The notes beneath the pieces were generated by a model. The model was not told where the DNA came from and ran no database searches. It saw nothing but the letters and a program-made list of their open reading frames with translations. Position numbers and translations under genes: made by a program. From Actinomycetes bacterium (GTDB taxonomy: Bacteria; Actinomycetota; Acidimicrobiia; Spongiisociales; UBA5794), in contig JAMBLJ010000012.1 in the NCBI GenBank assembly GCA_023336815.1, forward strand, positions 1-40,418: a DNA stretch of 40,418 bases, written 5' to 3'. Positions within the stretch are counted from its first letter, which is position 1. Every line of letters begins with the position of its first letter. Below, one piece after another: positions 34,020 through 40,418 of this stretch.

Positions 34020-34517
34020 TCACGGCTTTGTCAGACCCCACACACCGTCGTTGGCGAGAACGGCAAGTATCGATGCCCCGGTTGCCGTGACGTCACCGGT
34101 GTACGCTGCGGCATTCAGCTCGATGTGAAGCACAGGACCGAGTTTGTAGAGAGTTGGGGTCTTCGCTACACCGAGAACGTGAGCCTCAGTGCTGATCTGG
34201 CGGAGTTTTTCGACATCGACAACGATCTCTGATCCAAGGCCAGCCGCTGCGAGAGCTTGCGAAACAGTCGGTCTCTCATTGGCATCCATCCCCTCGACAT
34301 GGACGAGTCCGAGCATCGCATGAAGGAACCGCCCTCGATCCTCGGGTGAGCGTGGCATCACGTAGGCAGACATCGCTTCAACCTGCTCTCCATCGAACAA
34401 AGGAAGCCACTCGATCGCGGCTTCGTTTCCCGCCTTCACGAAGGATCTGATGAATCGGTAGAAATGCCACACCTGGGGGTTCGTGAAGTCGAACCAGACT
34501 CGTCCATCGAATCGCAT
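34020..34517 (-). CDS. DsbA-like thioredoxin-fold protein without CxxC
   Basis: A 165-residue protein starting 'RVWFDFTNPQVWHFYRFIRSF', the first strand and helix of DsbA/HCCA-isomerase-like proteins, with an all-helical insert and a C-terminal thioredoxin part 'EAHVLGVAKTPTLYKLG' carrying the cis-Pro region. The usual CxxC is replaced by 'TNPQVW', and there is no Cys at all, so it is not a disulfide oxidase; glutathione- or mycothiol-linked isomerase or transferase roles are possible. ATG 34517 has TAGGGT 6 bases upstream. Convergent with the Cpa-like gene, 27 bases apart. Confidence 0.72.
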   Translation of the reverse strand: MRFDGRVWFDFTNPQVWHFYRFIRSFVKAGNEAAIEWLPLFDGEQVEAMSAYVMPRSPEDRGRFLHAMLGLVHVEGMDANERPTVSQALAAAGLGSEIVVDVEKLRQISTEAHVLGVAKTPTLYKLGPVLHIELNAAAYTGDVTATGASILAVLANDGVWGLTKP

Positions 34518-34523
34518 CAACGA

Positions 34524-34529
34524 ACCCTA
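34524..34529 (-). promoter_or_regulatory. putative leaderless -10 of the DsbA-like gene
   Basis: On the minus strand TAGGGT ends 6 bases before the ATG at 34517; no Shine-Dalgarno. Confidence 0.38.
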
Positions 34530-34611
34530 CCCGGTGGTCTGTAGCTGAATTGCTGTGCGGGCGCCTCGTCTGGCAGTGAACCGACGATGAGTGAGAAACG
34601 AGATCCGTCTA

Positions 34612-34627
34612 TCGAACGTACGTTCGG
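34612..34627. promoter_or_regulatory. LexA (SOS) box
   Basis: TCGAAC-GTAC-GTTCGG matches the mycobacterial/actinobacterial LexA consensus TCGAAC(N4)GTTCGA at all but the last base, and its core CGAACGTACGTTCG is a perfect 14-base palindrome. It ends one base before the TATAGT -10 (34629-34634) of the exonuclease/GIY-YIG gene, so bound LexA would block that promoter. Confidence 0.8.
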
Positions 34628-34628
34628 T

Positions 34629-34634
34629 TATAGT
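34629..34634 (+). promoter_or_regulatory. -10 of the SOS-controlled nuclease gene
   Basis: TATAGT ends 9 bases before ATG 34644, giving a leader of about 2 bases at most. It lies immediately downstream of the LexA box. Confidence 0.5.
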
Positions 34635-34643
34635 CAGGTCACG

Positions 34644-36284
34644 ATGAGCTCAGTAGGTCAGCGTTCGTTCGGGGAACTCGGCACACCACTTGCAGAGGTG
34701 CCCTTTTGTGTGCTCGACCTCGAGACGACTGGTGTTGCACCAGATACATGTGAGATCACCGAGATCGGCGCTGCTCAGTTCGTGGCTGGTGTGGAAGTAG
34801 CACGCTTTCAAACCCTTGTAAATCCGGGTCTCGAGATCCCACCGTCGGTCACTGTCATCACGGGAATCACCCACGCAATGGTCATCGATGCACCAAGGAT
34901 CGAGGAGGCACTCCCCTCGTTTCTCGAGTTTCTCGGAGACTCCGTCATCGTTGGACACAATGTGCGTTTCGACATTTCGTTCCTCAACGCAGCAGCGATT
35001 CGTCTTGGATATGGCAGGCTGCCGCACCAGCATGCAGATACGCTTCGGCTCGCACAGCGACTGGTCCGCAACGAACTCCGGAGCATGAAACTCTCCAGTC
35101 TTTCCGCATTCTTCGGCTCGCCTGTCGTCCCGAACCATCGGGCGCTCGACGATGCCCTCGCGACTGCCCATGTGTTCTGGTCACTCCTTGAACGCGCTGG
35201 ATCGATCGGGGTCACACATCTCGATGACCTCCTCGCTCTTCCGACCATCAAGGGTTCACGAGCCATAGGAAAGCTGTCGCTGACGGAGCGGTTGCCAAGA
35301 AGCCCCGGTGTCTACACGTTCGTAGATCGAAATGGCGTGCCGATCTACATCGGCAAGGCGACCAACCTTCGCAGTCGTGTCCGATCGTACTTCGGTGGAG
35401 ACCCACGAAAGCGAGTCGACAACCTGTTGCGAGACCTCGTCGAGATCCGATACCACCGCACCTGCGGAGAGATCGAGGCTGGCATCCTCGAACTACGTGC
35501 CATCTACGACGAGCAACCGAGATACAACAGACGATCGAAGCGCCCGAGAACGGTGCACTGGCTTCGTCTCACTTCGGAGCAGTTTCCCCGACTCTCGATC
35601 ACGCGGACACCAGGAAACACGGATCTGGCTCTCGGCCCGTTTCGGACGCGTCGAGCGGCAGAGTCCGTCATGTTCGCTCTGTGGGACACGAGCAAGATTC
35701 GGAGATGCACCACGAAGGGCAGGGGCTGTGGCTTTTCCCAGCTTGGCGGATCGATATGCCCCTGCGACGGCGATATCTCCACCACCACCTACTCGAGTGT
35801 TGTTCGCGATCTCATCGACGGCATCGAGCGTCCTGCGAGTCTGAAGAGAAGTATCGACGAACGAATCGGTGCCCTTGCTGAGCATCAGATGTACGAGGAT
35901 GCAGCGGCAGTACGGGACAGATGGTTATCTCTCGCCAGGGCGATCGAACGATCCCGTGCGTGGCGTTCGTTGCAGGACGCGGGTCGGGTCACCGCTTCGG
36001 GGCAGGACGGCGTCACGTTAACGATCGACCACGGATCCATGATCGCAGCGTGGCGCACAGGCGAGACATCTCCGTTGATCGCACCACACGATGACGGAGC
36101 CTTCCGCCAACCACCCGATGTGCTCGCACTCGACGAGGCAATGCTCCTGTGGAATTGGCTCAGTGCGCCTGGCGTCGAGATCCTGGGTGTCTCCGGGACA
36201 CTGGCAGTACCCTCGACGCCCGTTCCCGTTCTTGTCGGCGCACACCCAGACTCGCAACGTGTCCCGCAACCGCTGCCCGCCTGA
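34644..36284 (+). CDS. DnaQ-like exonuclease fused to UvrC-like GIY-YIG nuclease
   Basis: A 546-residue DNA-repair fusion. Domain 1 is a DEDDh 3'-5' exonuclease: Asp25/Glu27 in 'VLDLETTG', Asp110 in 'GHNVRFD', and His165/Asp170 in 'NHRALDD'. Domain 2 (from about 215) is a GIY-YIG endonuclease like the N-terminal half of UvrC: 'PGVYTF', 'PIYIGKATNLRSRVRSYF'. A Cys cluster ('RRCTTKGRGCG', 'SICPCDG') and a UvrB-binding-like helix pair ('LAEHQMYEDAAAVRDRW') follow, but the UvrC RNase H half is absent, as in E. coli Cho. The open frame starts at 34587, but that ATG lies upstream of the -10 and the LexA box, so ATG 34644 is chosen. It is likely induced by DNA damage. Confidence 0.93.
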   Translation: MSSVGQRSFGELGTPLAEVPFCVLDLETTGVAPDTCEITEIGAAQFVAGVEVARFQTLVNPGLEIPPSVTVITGITHAMVIDAPRIEEALPSFLEFLGDSVIVGHNVRFDISFLNAAAIRLGYGRLPHQHADTLRLAQRLVRNELRSMKLSSLSAFFGSPVVPNHRALDDALATAHVFWSLLERAGSIGVTHLDDLLALPTIKGSRAIGKLSLTERLPRSPGVYTFVDRNGVPIYIGKATNLRSRVRSYFGGDPRKRVDNLLRDLVEIRYHRTCGEIEAGILELRAIYDEQPRYNRRSKRPRTVHWLRLTSEQFPRLSITRTPGNTDLALGPFRTRRAAESVMFALWDTSKIRRCTTKGRGCGFSQLGGSICPCDGDISTTTYSSVVRDLIDGIERPASLKRSIDERIGALAEHQMYEDAAAVRDRWLSLARAIERSRAWRSLQDAGRVTASGQDGVTLTIDHGSMIAAWRTGETSPLIAPHDDGAFRQPPDVLALDEAMLLWNWLSAPGVEILGVSGTLAVPSTPVPVLVGAHPDSQRVPQPLPA

Positions 36285-36394
36285 ACCACAAGCGGATGGG
36301 TAGCAATCGGCTCGGCCAGCGAGACAGGAGCCCTACTGCATCCTCGCTGTCGCAGAGGGTGCCGTATGCTGCGATCTCTCTTCCTGGAAACGCA

Positions 36395-37444
36395 GTGACA
36401 CCGAAACCGACCTACCGATGGCAACCGACGACCGCCGAAGTTGCTGAGCGATTCGGGCTCCTCGAATCACAGATCGTTCGCTTCGATCACAACACGTCGC
36501 CGAACGACACCGCATGGGCGGCCGGCATCGTGTCTCCCGTTGCGCGCGGTCTCAACGAGTATCCCGGCGCCTCGTACCTGAGCCTCAGACGAGCAGCAGG
36601 GAACTATGTTGGGATAGACGAAATGAACATCGTCCCCGGAGCGGGGATCGACGAACTCATCTTGCTGGTTGCCAAGGCATTCCTCCGGCCAGAGTCTCAG
36701 GCCACCGCCGTTGTGCCTACCTACCCTCTCTACGAGATCGCTACGACCCAGCACGGAGCTGACTTCGTCCCGGTCGAGCAGACACGATTGAATATGTTTC
36801 CTCTCGACGCCTTCAGCGAGGCAGCGGAAACATCCGACGTGACCTGGCTATGTGTACCGAACAACCCGACCGGCGAACGGATAGACGACGAAGCTATCCG
36901 AAGGATCCTCCGAAGCGCAAAGGGTCTTGTTGTTCTCGACGCGGCGTACGCCGAGTATGCAGGTGACCGGTGGGCTGCGTGGGTCAACCACTATCCGAAC
37001 CTCCTCGTGCTTCACACGTTGTCCAAAGGGTTCGCTCTCGCGGGGATCCGGGTTGGATTCGGCGTTGGAAATACAGCTACGATCGGAGAGCTCGACAAGG
37101 TGCGACCGCCTGGTTCGATCGCGACCCTGTCGCAGTTCCTCGCGGAGAAGGCTCTCGCCGAACCCCAAAGGATGCTTCGTGCAGTTGAGGGTATCTCCAA
37201 AGAGCGTGCTCGATTCACAACAGCACTGTCCGACGCCGGGATAGCCGTCCTGCCATCAACGACCAACTTTGTCTTGTGCCACTTCGGTCCACATGCAGGG
37301 GACCTGGCCAACCTGCTTCTCACTGAGGGTCTCATCGTGCGCTCCTACCCGCAGGAACATCAGTTGCATACGTTTCTACGGTTCACCGTACGGTCCTCGG
37401 TCGACAACGACCGGCTCGTGGCCGCTATCCGGCGTCATTCGTAA
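36395..37444 (+). CDS. HisC-like histidinol-phosphate aminotransferase family
   Basis: A 349-residue fold-type I PLP aminotransferase. Seen: 'RFDHNTSPNDT', 'NEYPGASYLSLRRA', 'PGAGIDELILLVAKAFL', 'VPTYPLYE', 'VPNNPTGE' (Asn), 'VVLDAAYAEYAG' (Asp/Tyr) and the Schiff-base Lys in 'HTLSKGFALAGIRVG'. These fit histidinol-phosphate aminotransferase (hisC) or an aromatic aminotransferase of the same subfamily; no other his gene is nearby. The GTG at 36395 is chosen from the weak TGGAA 5 bases upstream; the frame is open far upstream but overlaps the nuclease gene. TATGCT at 36365-36370 may be its -10. Confidence 0.86.
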   Translation: MTPKPTYRWQPTTAEVAERFGLLESQIVRFDHNTSPNDTAWAAGIVSPVARGLNEYPGASYLSLRRAAGNYVGIDEMNIVPGAGIDELILLVAKAFLRPESQATAVVPTYPLYEIATTQHGADFVPVEQTRLNMFPLDAFSEAAETSDVTWLCVPNNPTGERIDDEAIRRILRSAKGLVVLDAAYAEYAGDRWAAWVNHYPNLLVLHTLSKGFALAGIRVGFGVGNTATIGELDKVRPPGSIATLSQFLAEKALAEPQRMLRAVEGISKERARFTTALSDAGIAVLPSTTNFVLCHFGPHAGDLANLLLTEGLIVRSYPQEHQLHTFLRFTVRSSVDNDRLVAAIRRHS

Positions 37445-37508
37445 CGGCAGGTCGCAACTCGGTAGGAGTGGAGACCGATCGATAGATACCACGAGATCTC
37501 TGTCTCTC

Positions 37509-37536
37509 TTGGGTTGTCCAAGAGCGGTCGTAACCT
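37509..37536 (+). promoter_or_regulatory. putative leaderless promoter of tlpA-like gene
   Basis: TTGGGT (37509-37514), a 16-base spacer and TAACCT (37531-37536), which ends 7 bases before ATG 37544. No Shine-Dalgarno. The best -35/-10 pair among the leaderless candidates. Confidence 0.5.
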
Positions 37537-37543
37537 CTATGGG

Positions 37544-38023
37544 ATGCGCCGACTCATCACACTTCTCGCGTCCCTGGCACTCGTCCTCGCTGCATGTTCT
37601 TCATCGCCAAGCGGGCCGCTTCCGGATCCGCCCACACCAACATCGTACGAAGAACTGAACACGGCGATCACAACCGATGGCGAACCTACAGTTCTGAACG
37701 TCTGGGCATCGTGGTGCCTCCCCTGCCGCAGCGAGGCGCCACTCCTGGCACAGGCAACTCGTTCGCACCCCGACGTCCGGTTCATCGCATTGAACGTTCG
37801 AGATACGGAACGCAACGCCCAGGAGTTCATGGCCGAGTTCTATTCAACGGCCGACATGGTCCATCTGAGCGATCGATCGGGACGGATCCCGATCGATATG
37901 GGTGCCACCTCCGGGGTACCGATCACGTTCTTCTTCTCGTCCAATGGCGAGCTCGTGAACATGCACCTGGGGATCATCGACGAGCCGACACTCGCCCGAT
38001 TCCTCGATGAGATCGATCGCTGA
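37544..38023 (+). CDS. TlpA-like thioredoxin lipoprotein
   Basis: A 159-residue lipoprotein: signal peptide with lipobox 'LVLAAC' (Cys18), a Ser/Pro linker, then a thioredoxin fold with the active site 'WASWCLPCRSE' (Cys58, Cys61) and the cis-Pro in 'SGVPITFF'. The active-site form is that of TlpA/ResA thiol reductases that act outside the membrane. ATG 37544 is chosen from its promoter spacing and signal peptide; the open frame starts at 37514. Its stop shares a base with the start of the Lgt-like gene (TGATG), so the two are translationally coupled. Confidence 0.9.
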   Translation: MRRLITLLASLALVLAACSSSPSGPLPDPPTPTSYEELNTAITTDGEPTVLNVWASWCLPCRSEAPLLAQATRSHPDVRFIALNVRDTERNAQEFMAEFYSTADMVHLSDRSGRIPIDMGATSGVPITFFFSSNGELVNMHLGIIDEPTLARFLDEIDR

Positions 38024-38712
38024 TGGAGTTCAGCCTGCTTGGTTCCGCGGCTATAGGCGTATTCGGTTTCTGGATCATGCTTCGCTGGGAGGCGAAGCGA
38101 GGGAACGCCGCAGGATGCGCTGTTGATCTCTGGGATGCCGGTCTCGTGGCTGCTACGTCAGGTCTCTTTATCGGTCGGATCGTTGCAATGATCCAGGACG
38201 GCATCAACCCTTTGACGAATCCACTGCAGATCATCCTGATTCGAAGCGGCGTGTCCACGGTTGCGGTCGTTGCTGGAACTCTCACGGTCTTCGCTTACGT
38301 GGCCCGTCGGTCATTGGTCGACGCCGCGGATGGGATCGCACCAGCTGCGCTGATGGGTCTTGCTGGCTGGCATGCAGGGTGTCTTGCGACAGGATCATGT
38401 CTGGGTACTGAGTCCAGCCTCGCGTGGGCTTCTCCGCTACCCGGAAGTGACATAACGCGTCATCCCGTGGAGATCTACGCAGCGATCGCACTGGGTGTTG
38501 CGAGCATTGCCCTTGCTCTGTGGAAACAGTACGGTCGGCCACCGCTCGGATCGATCACAGGAGCGGCGATCCTGAGTGCGGCGGGAATACGTCTCGCAAC
38601 GGAGCCGATGCGCATCTCGCTCGCTGGCGGACCTGTGCTCCTGTATGGAGCGGGCGTCGTGATTGGAATCGGATTAATCGTTGCCTCACTCGTGGGCAAG
38701 AGCCGCCAGTAG
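38023..38712 (+). CDS. Lgt-fold membrane protein with a conserved-looking Cys pair
   Basis: A 229-residue, about seven-TM protein aligning by eye with prolipoprotein diacylglyceryl transferase. The matching landmarks are 'GLFIGRI', 'GLAGWHAGCLATGSCLG' and 'RHPVEIYA' (His147). Key catalytic residues of true Lgt are missing: the 'FHGG' His has no counterpart in 'SGVSTVAVVAG', and the Arg and Asn of 'GRxGNFxNGE' are His117 and Cys120. Instead there are Cys120 and Cys126 in that loop. With the coupled TlpA gene upstream, a thiol-electron relay is conceivable (inference); an altered lipid transferase is the alternative. It converges on the UGA-containing TlpA gene, 28 bases away. Confidence 0.78.
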   Translation: MEFSLLGSAAIGVFGFWIMLRWEAKRGNAAGCAVDLWDAGLVAATSGLFIGRIVAMIQDGINPLTNPLQIILIRSGVSTVAVVAGTLTVFAYVARRSLVDAADGIAPAALMGLAGWHAGCLATGSCLGTESSLAWASPLPGSDITRHPVEIYAAIALGVASIALALWKQYGRPPLGSITGAAILSAAGIRLATEPMRISLAGGPVLLYGAGVVIGIGLIVASLVGKSRQ

Positions 38713-38740
38713 CGGTTCTCCGCGATCCGTGATCACGCCA

Positions 38741-39346
38741 CTAGCTGACGGCAACGAGGTTGTCGAGGCGTTCCCGCAGCGCACTGTCTCCGATGGCACC
38801 GAACCACAGATCCACTACGACGCCGCCGCTGACCAGTATCGAAACCGGCTGTCCTGGCACTCCGTACAGCTCCCAGACACTCTCGTCGTATCCCCACTTC
38901 AGGTTGTCAGAGAACAAACCATCGGCGACCTCGGCAGATCGCCCAAGGTCGCTACGTCCCGCTATTGCAAGGAACGAGATCTCATCAAGGTAGTCATTGG
39001 AGACCTCATCGACGACGGGCAACTCCCGTCGGCAGACGCTTCACCACTCGGCCCAAAAGATCATGTAGACGGGCTTCTGCTCATCGTAGAGGGTGAAAGA
39101 TCCACCATCGGCCAAAGGCATGGTGAAGTCGGGAGCGACGGGTCCCTCTGCTGTCTGCGCAGTGGAACTCTGTGGCTCACCGGAGGCATCAGGAGTCTCC
39201 GCAGGATCGGAAGTGTTGGGCGCTTCGGTGGCACTGTCGGTTTGTGCTGTGGTCGCCTGGCTGTCGTTCGTGGTCTCCGATGGAGCCGCGGATGCGCACG
39301 CGGTGGCGAATATCATCACGGCTGCGAAGAGAGAGAGACGTTTCAT
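38741..39346 (-). CDS. TlpA-like lipoprotein with in-frame UGA at the active-site Cys; candidate selenoprotein
   Basis: One frame of 202 codons from ATG 39346 to the stop at 38741, broken only by TGA at 39041-39043 (codon 102). Before it: signal peptide with Cys17 (lipoprotein-like), a Ser/Thr/Glu-rich linker and 'APDFTMPLADGGSF', the usual redoxin entry. The active site reads 'FWAEW-UGA-SVC-RREL', where TlpA proteins have CxxC. After it: 99 intact residues completing the thioredoxin fold, with the cis-Pro region 'YGVPGQPVSIL'. The UGA is thus at the first catalytic Cys, giving U102-S-V-C105. A hairpin lies just downstream. Either UGA encodes selenocysteine, or a recent nonsense change or sequence error hit that codon. 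TACGGT lies 7 bases before ATG. Confidence 0.7.
39013..39031 (-). promoter_or_regulatory. candidate bacterial SECIS hairpin
   Basis: On the minus strand CGACGGG (39031-39025) pairs perfectly with CCCGTCG (39019-39013) around a 5-base loop AGTTG. The loop starts 17 bases after the UGA at 39041-39043 and has G at its second position, which fits the bSECIS rules as I recall them (G in the first two loop bases, about 16-37 bases from UGA). The same bases encode the expected Arg-Arg-Glu-Leu-Pro-Val-Val, so a chance stem is possible. Confidence 0.5.
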
Positions 39347-39353
39347 GGCGCCA

Positions 39354-39359
39354 ACCGTA
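39354..39359 (-). promoter_or_regulatory. putative leaderless -10 of the UGA-containing gene
   Basis: On the minus strand TACGGT ends 7 bases before ATG 39346; no Shine-Dalgarno. An intact promoter argues that the gene is expressed. Confidence 0.42.
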
Positions 39360-39376
39360 CCCCCATCAATGACGTA

Positions 39377-40405
39377 TCACACGGAACGCGAGAGTTGTTG
39401 ACTTTTCGTTAATGATCGCTGGAACACGTCGGCAGCGGCACCATTGTCGATCGCTTCCGACGCGATCGTGACCCCATCGACGAATCCATGAGCAGCGCCA
39501 GAGAGAACAAGTGCCGGTGAGGCATTGACCACGGCGGCGTCCCTGTGAGGTCCATGTACCCCAGCGAGCACCGCACGTGTGATCTCGAGATTACGTTGAC
39601 CATCGCCACCAACGAGATCGTCGATGCTGCTTCTGGCGACACCGAAATCCTCAGGAGTGAACTCCGCCTCGGTGATCTCGCCGTCAAGTAGTCGAAAGAT
39701 ACGGGACGGTCCTGCTGTCGACAGTTCGTCGAGACCCTCCTCGCCGTACACGACGAATCCGCGGTCGACCTCACGCGTCTTGAGAACGTCGATCATCAGA
39801 CGAGCCATTCGGGGATCCGAGGTACCAACGCTCATTCGGGCTGATGCAGGATTGCAGAGCGGGCCAAGAAAGTTGAAGGCAGTACGAACACCCAACTCAC
39901 CTCGGACGGGTGCGGCATGCCGCATTGCCGGGTGGTACCTCTGAGCGAAGAAGAAACCGAAACCTGTTTCTTCGATCATCTCCGTCACCTCCTCAGGTCC
40001 AAGCTCCAGATTGAATCCAGCCGCCTCCAATAGGTCAGCGGAACCAGTCTTGGATGAAGCGGCCCGGTTTCCGTGTTTCGCCACGCGGACGCCAGCGCCA
40101 GCAGCGATGAAGGCCGCTGTTGTCGAGATGTTGAAGGTCCCGAATCCGTCGCCCCCCGTTCCGACGATATCAACGACGTTCTCGATCTCTGCGGTAACCG
40201 CAGCCTCCATCATGCCGTCGACCATGCCAGCTAATTCCTCAGCAGATTCGCCTTTCGTACGCAGGCCTGCAAGGAACGCAGCTATTTGGCCAGACGTGGC
40301 TCGCCCGGACATGATCTCCGCCATGGCAGCTGCGGCCTGGATTCTCGAGAGCCCTGTCCCGGAAATGATGAGGTCAAGCGTATTCGCCCATGAGAAGGAT
40401 TGCAT
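39377..40405 (-). CDS. trpD: anthranilate phosphoribosyltransferase
   Basis: A 342-residue enzyme joining anthranilate to PRPP, the second step of tryptophan synthesis. Seen: the helical N-domain 'AAAAMAEIMSGRATSGQIAAFLAGL', PRPP-binding 'VDIVGTGGDGFGTFNIST', 'KHGNRAASSKTGSADLLEA', and 'FFFAQRYHPAMRHAAPVRGELGVRTAFNFLGPLCNP'. Length is normal and the gene is complete. ATG 40405 has TATCGT 6 bases upstream, so its mRNA is probably leaderless. No other trp gene lies in the window; kynureninase at 28153 also yields anthranilate. Confidence 0.96.
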   Translation of the reverse strand: MQSFSWANTLDLIISGTGLSRIQAAAAMAEIMSGRATSGQIAAFLAGLRTKGESAEELAGMVDGMMEAAVTAEIENVVDIVGTGGDGFGTFNISTTAAFIAAGAGVRVAKHGNRAASSKTGSADLLEAAGFNLELGPEEVTEMIEETGFGFFFAQRYHPAMRHAAPVRGELGVRTAFNFLGPLCNPASARMSVGTSDPRMARLMIDVLKTREVDRGFVVYGEEGLDELSTAGPSRIFRLLDGEITEAEFTPEDFGVARSSIDDLVGGDGQRNLEITRAVLAGVHGPHRDAAVVNASPALVLSGAAHGFVDGVTIASEAIDNGAAADVFQRSLTKSQQLSRSV

Positions 40406-40411
40406 CGCCGC

Positions 40412-40417
40412 ACGATA
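40412..40417 (-). promoter_or_regulatory. putative leaderless -10 of trpD
   Basis: On the minus strand TATCGT ends 6 bases before ATG 40405. The -35 would lie beyond the window edge. Confidence 0.4.
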
Positions 40418-40418
40418 C

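Noticed and set aside
34587-34643. Start of the exonuclease/GIY-YIG gene at ATG 34587
   Set aside because: The LexA box and the TATAGT -10 lie downstream of this codon, so it would not be in the transcript.
38741-39022. Two separate short genes instead of one UGA-containing gene
   Set aside because: Both pieces are in the same frame, together form one complete thioredoxin fold, and the second piece has neither a Shine-Dalgarno nor its own promoter or active-site start.
38681-39412. 243-codon plus-strand open frame opposite the UGA-containing gene
   Set aside because: Composition is that of an antisense shadow; no ribosome site and no protein motif.
1-40418. tRNA, rRNA, CRISPR, insertion sequences, phage genes
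   Set aside because: Looked for T-loop-like GGTTCGAATCC motifs, repeated spacer patterns, transposase or integrase motifs; found none.

Overview
The window reads as a moderately GC-rich actinomycete chromosome segment. Pointers to Actinomycetota are an F420-type luciferase-like oxidoreductase, a Cdc48-like AAA ATPase of the actinobacterial Cpa type, a mycobacterial-style LexA box, Tat/Sec lipoproteins and many start codons that look leaderless. Class Acidimicrobiia is a guess from overall gene style. I see no rRNA, tRNA, CRISPR array, insertion sequence or phage gene, and no gap between genes above 300 bases. The order looks like ordinary chromosome.

Layout. 0-5 kb: a small Cys-rich protein, an F420-type oxidoreductase, and a leftward pair (NYN/PIN nuclease-like protein, then an orphan GAF histidine kinase). 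5-13.4 kb: a rightward amino-acid operon, ilvB-ilvN-ilvC-leuA-leuB, then gnd and a DapA/HOGA-like aldolase. It is preceded by a leader peptide rich in Ile/Leu/Val and mutually exclusive hairpins, a classical attenuator. 13.5-15.2 kb: a small membrane protein and a PLP decarboxylase. 15.2-19.8 kb: a two-component system divergent from an acidic secreted protein, a small membrane protein, an ApbE flavinyltransferase and a ferric-reductase-like haem membrane protein. 19.8-23.4 kb: an arginase-family protein, a secreted protein of unknown family, and a Tat-exported multicopper oxidase. 23.5-27 kb: proton-translocating transhydrogenase (pntAA-pntAB-pntB) plus a nitroreductase. 27-32 kb: a trans-sulfuration enzyme, kynureninase, uridine phosphorylase, AlkA-like glycosylase and TrmH/SpoU methyltransferase. 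32-36.3 kb: Cpa-like ATPase, a DsbA-like protein, and an SOS-controlled DnaQ/GIY-YIG nuclease. 36.4-40.4 kb: a HisC-like aminotransferase, a TlpA lipoprotein coupled to an Lgt-fold membrane protein with a Cys pair, a second TlpA-like lipoprotein interrupted by UGA, and trpD.

Main points for a second look. (1) The reading frame at 38741-39346 has one in-frame UGA exactly where the first active-site Cys of a thioredoxin motif belongs (UGA-Ser-Val-Cys), followed by a 7-bp hairpin at a spacing compatible with a bacterial SECIS. It is a candidate UxxC selenoprotein. (2) The ilv leader carries a complete attenuator. (3) At least eleven genes have a TAnnnT hexamer 6-9 bases before the start codon and no Shine-Dalgarno. 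(4) A near-perfect LexA box sits on the promoter of the exonuclease/GIY-YIG fusion. (5) gnd has a perfect AGGAGG placed for an ATC start codon.

All functional calls come from reading motifs; no database search was run.
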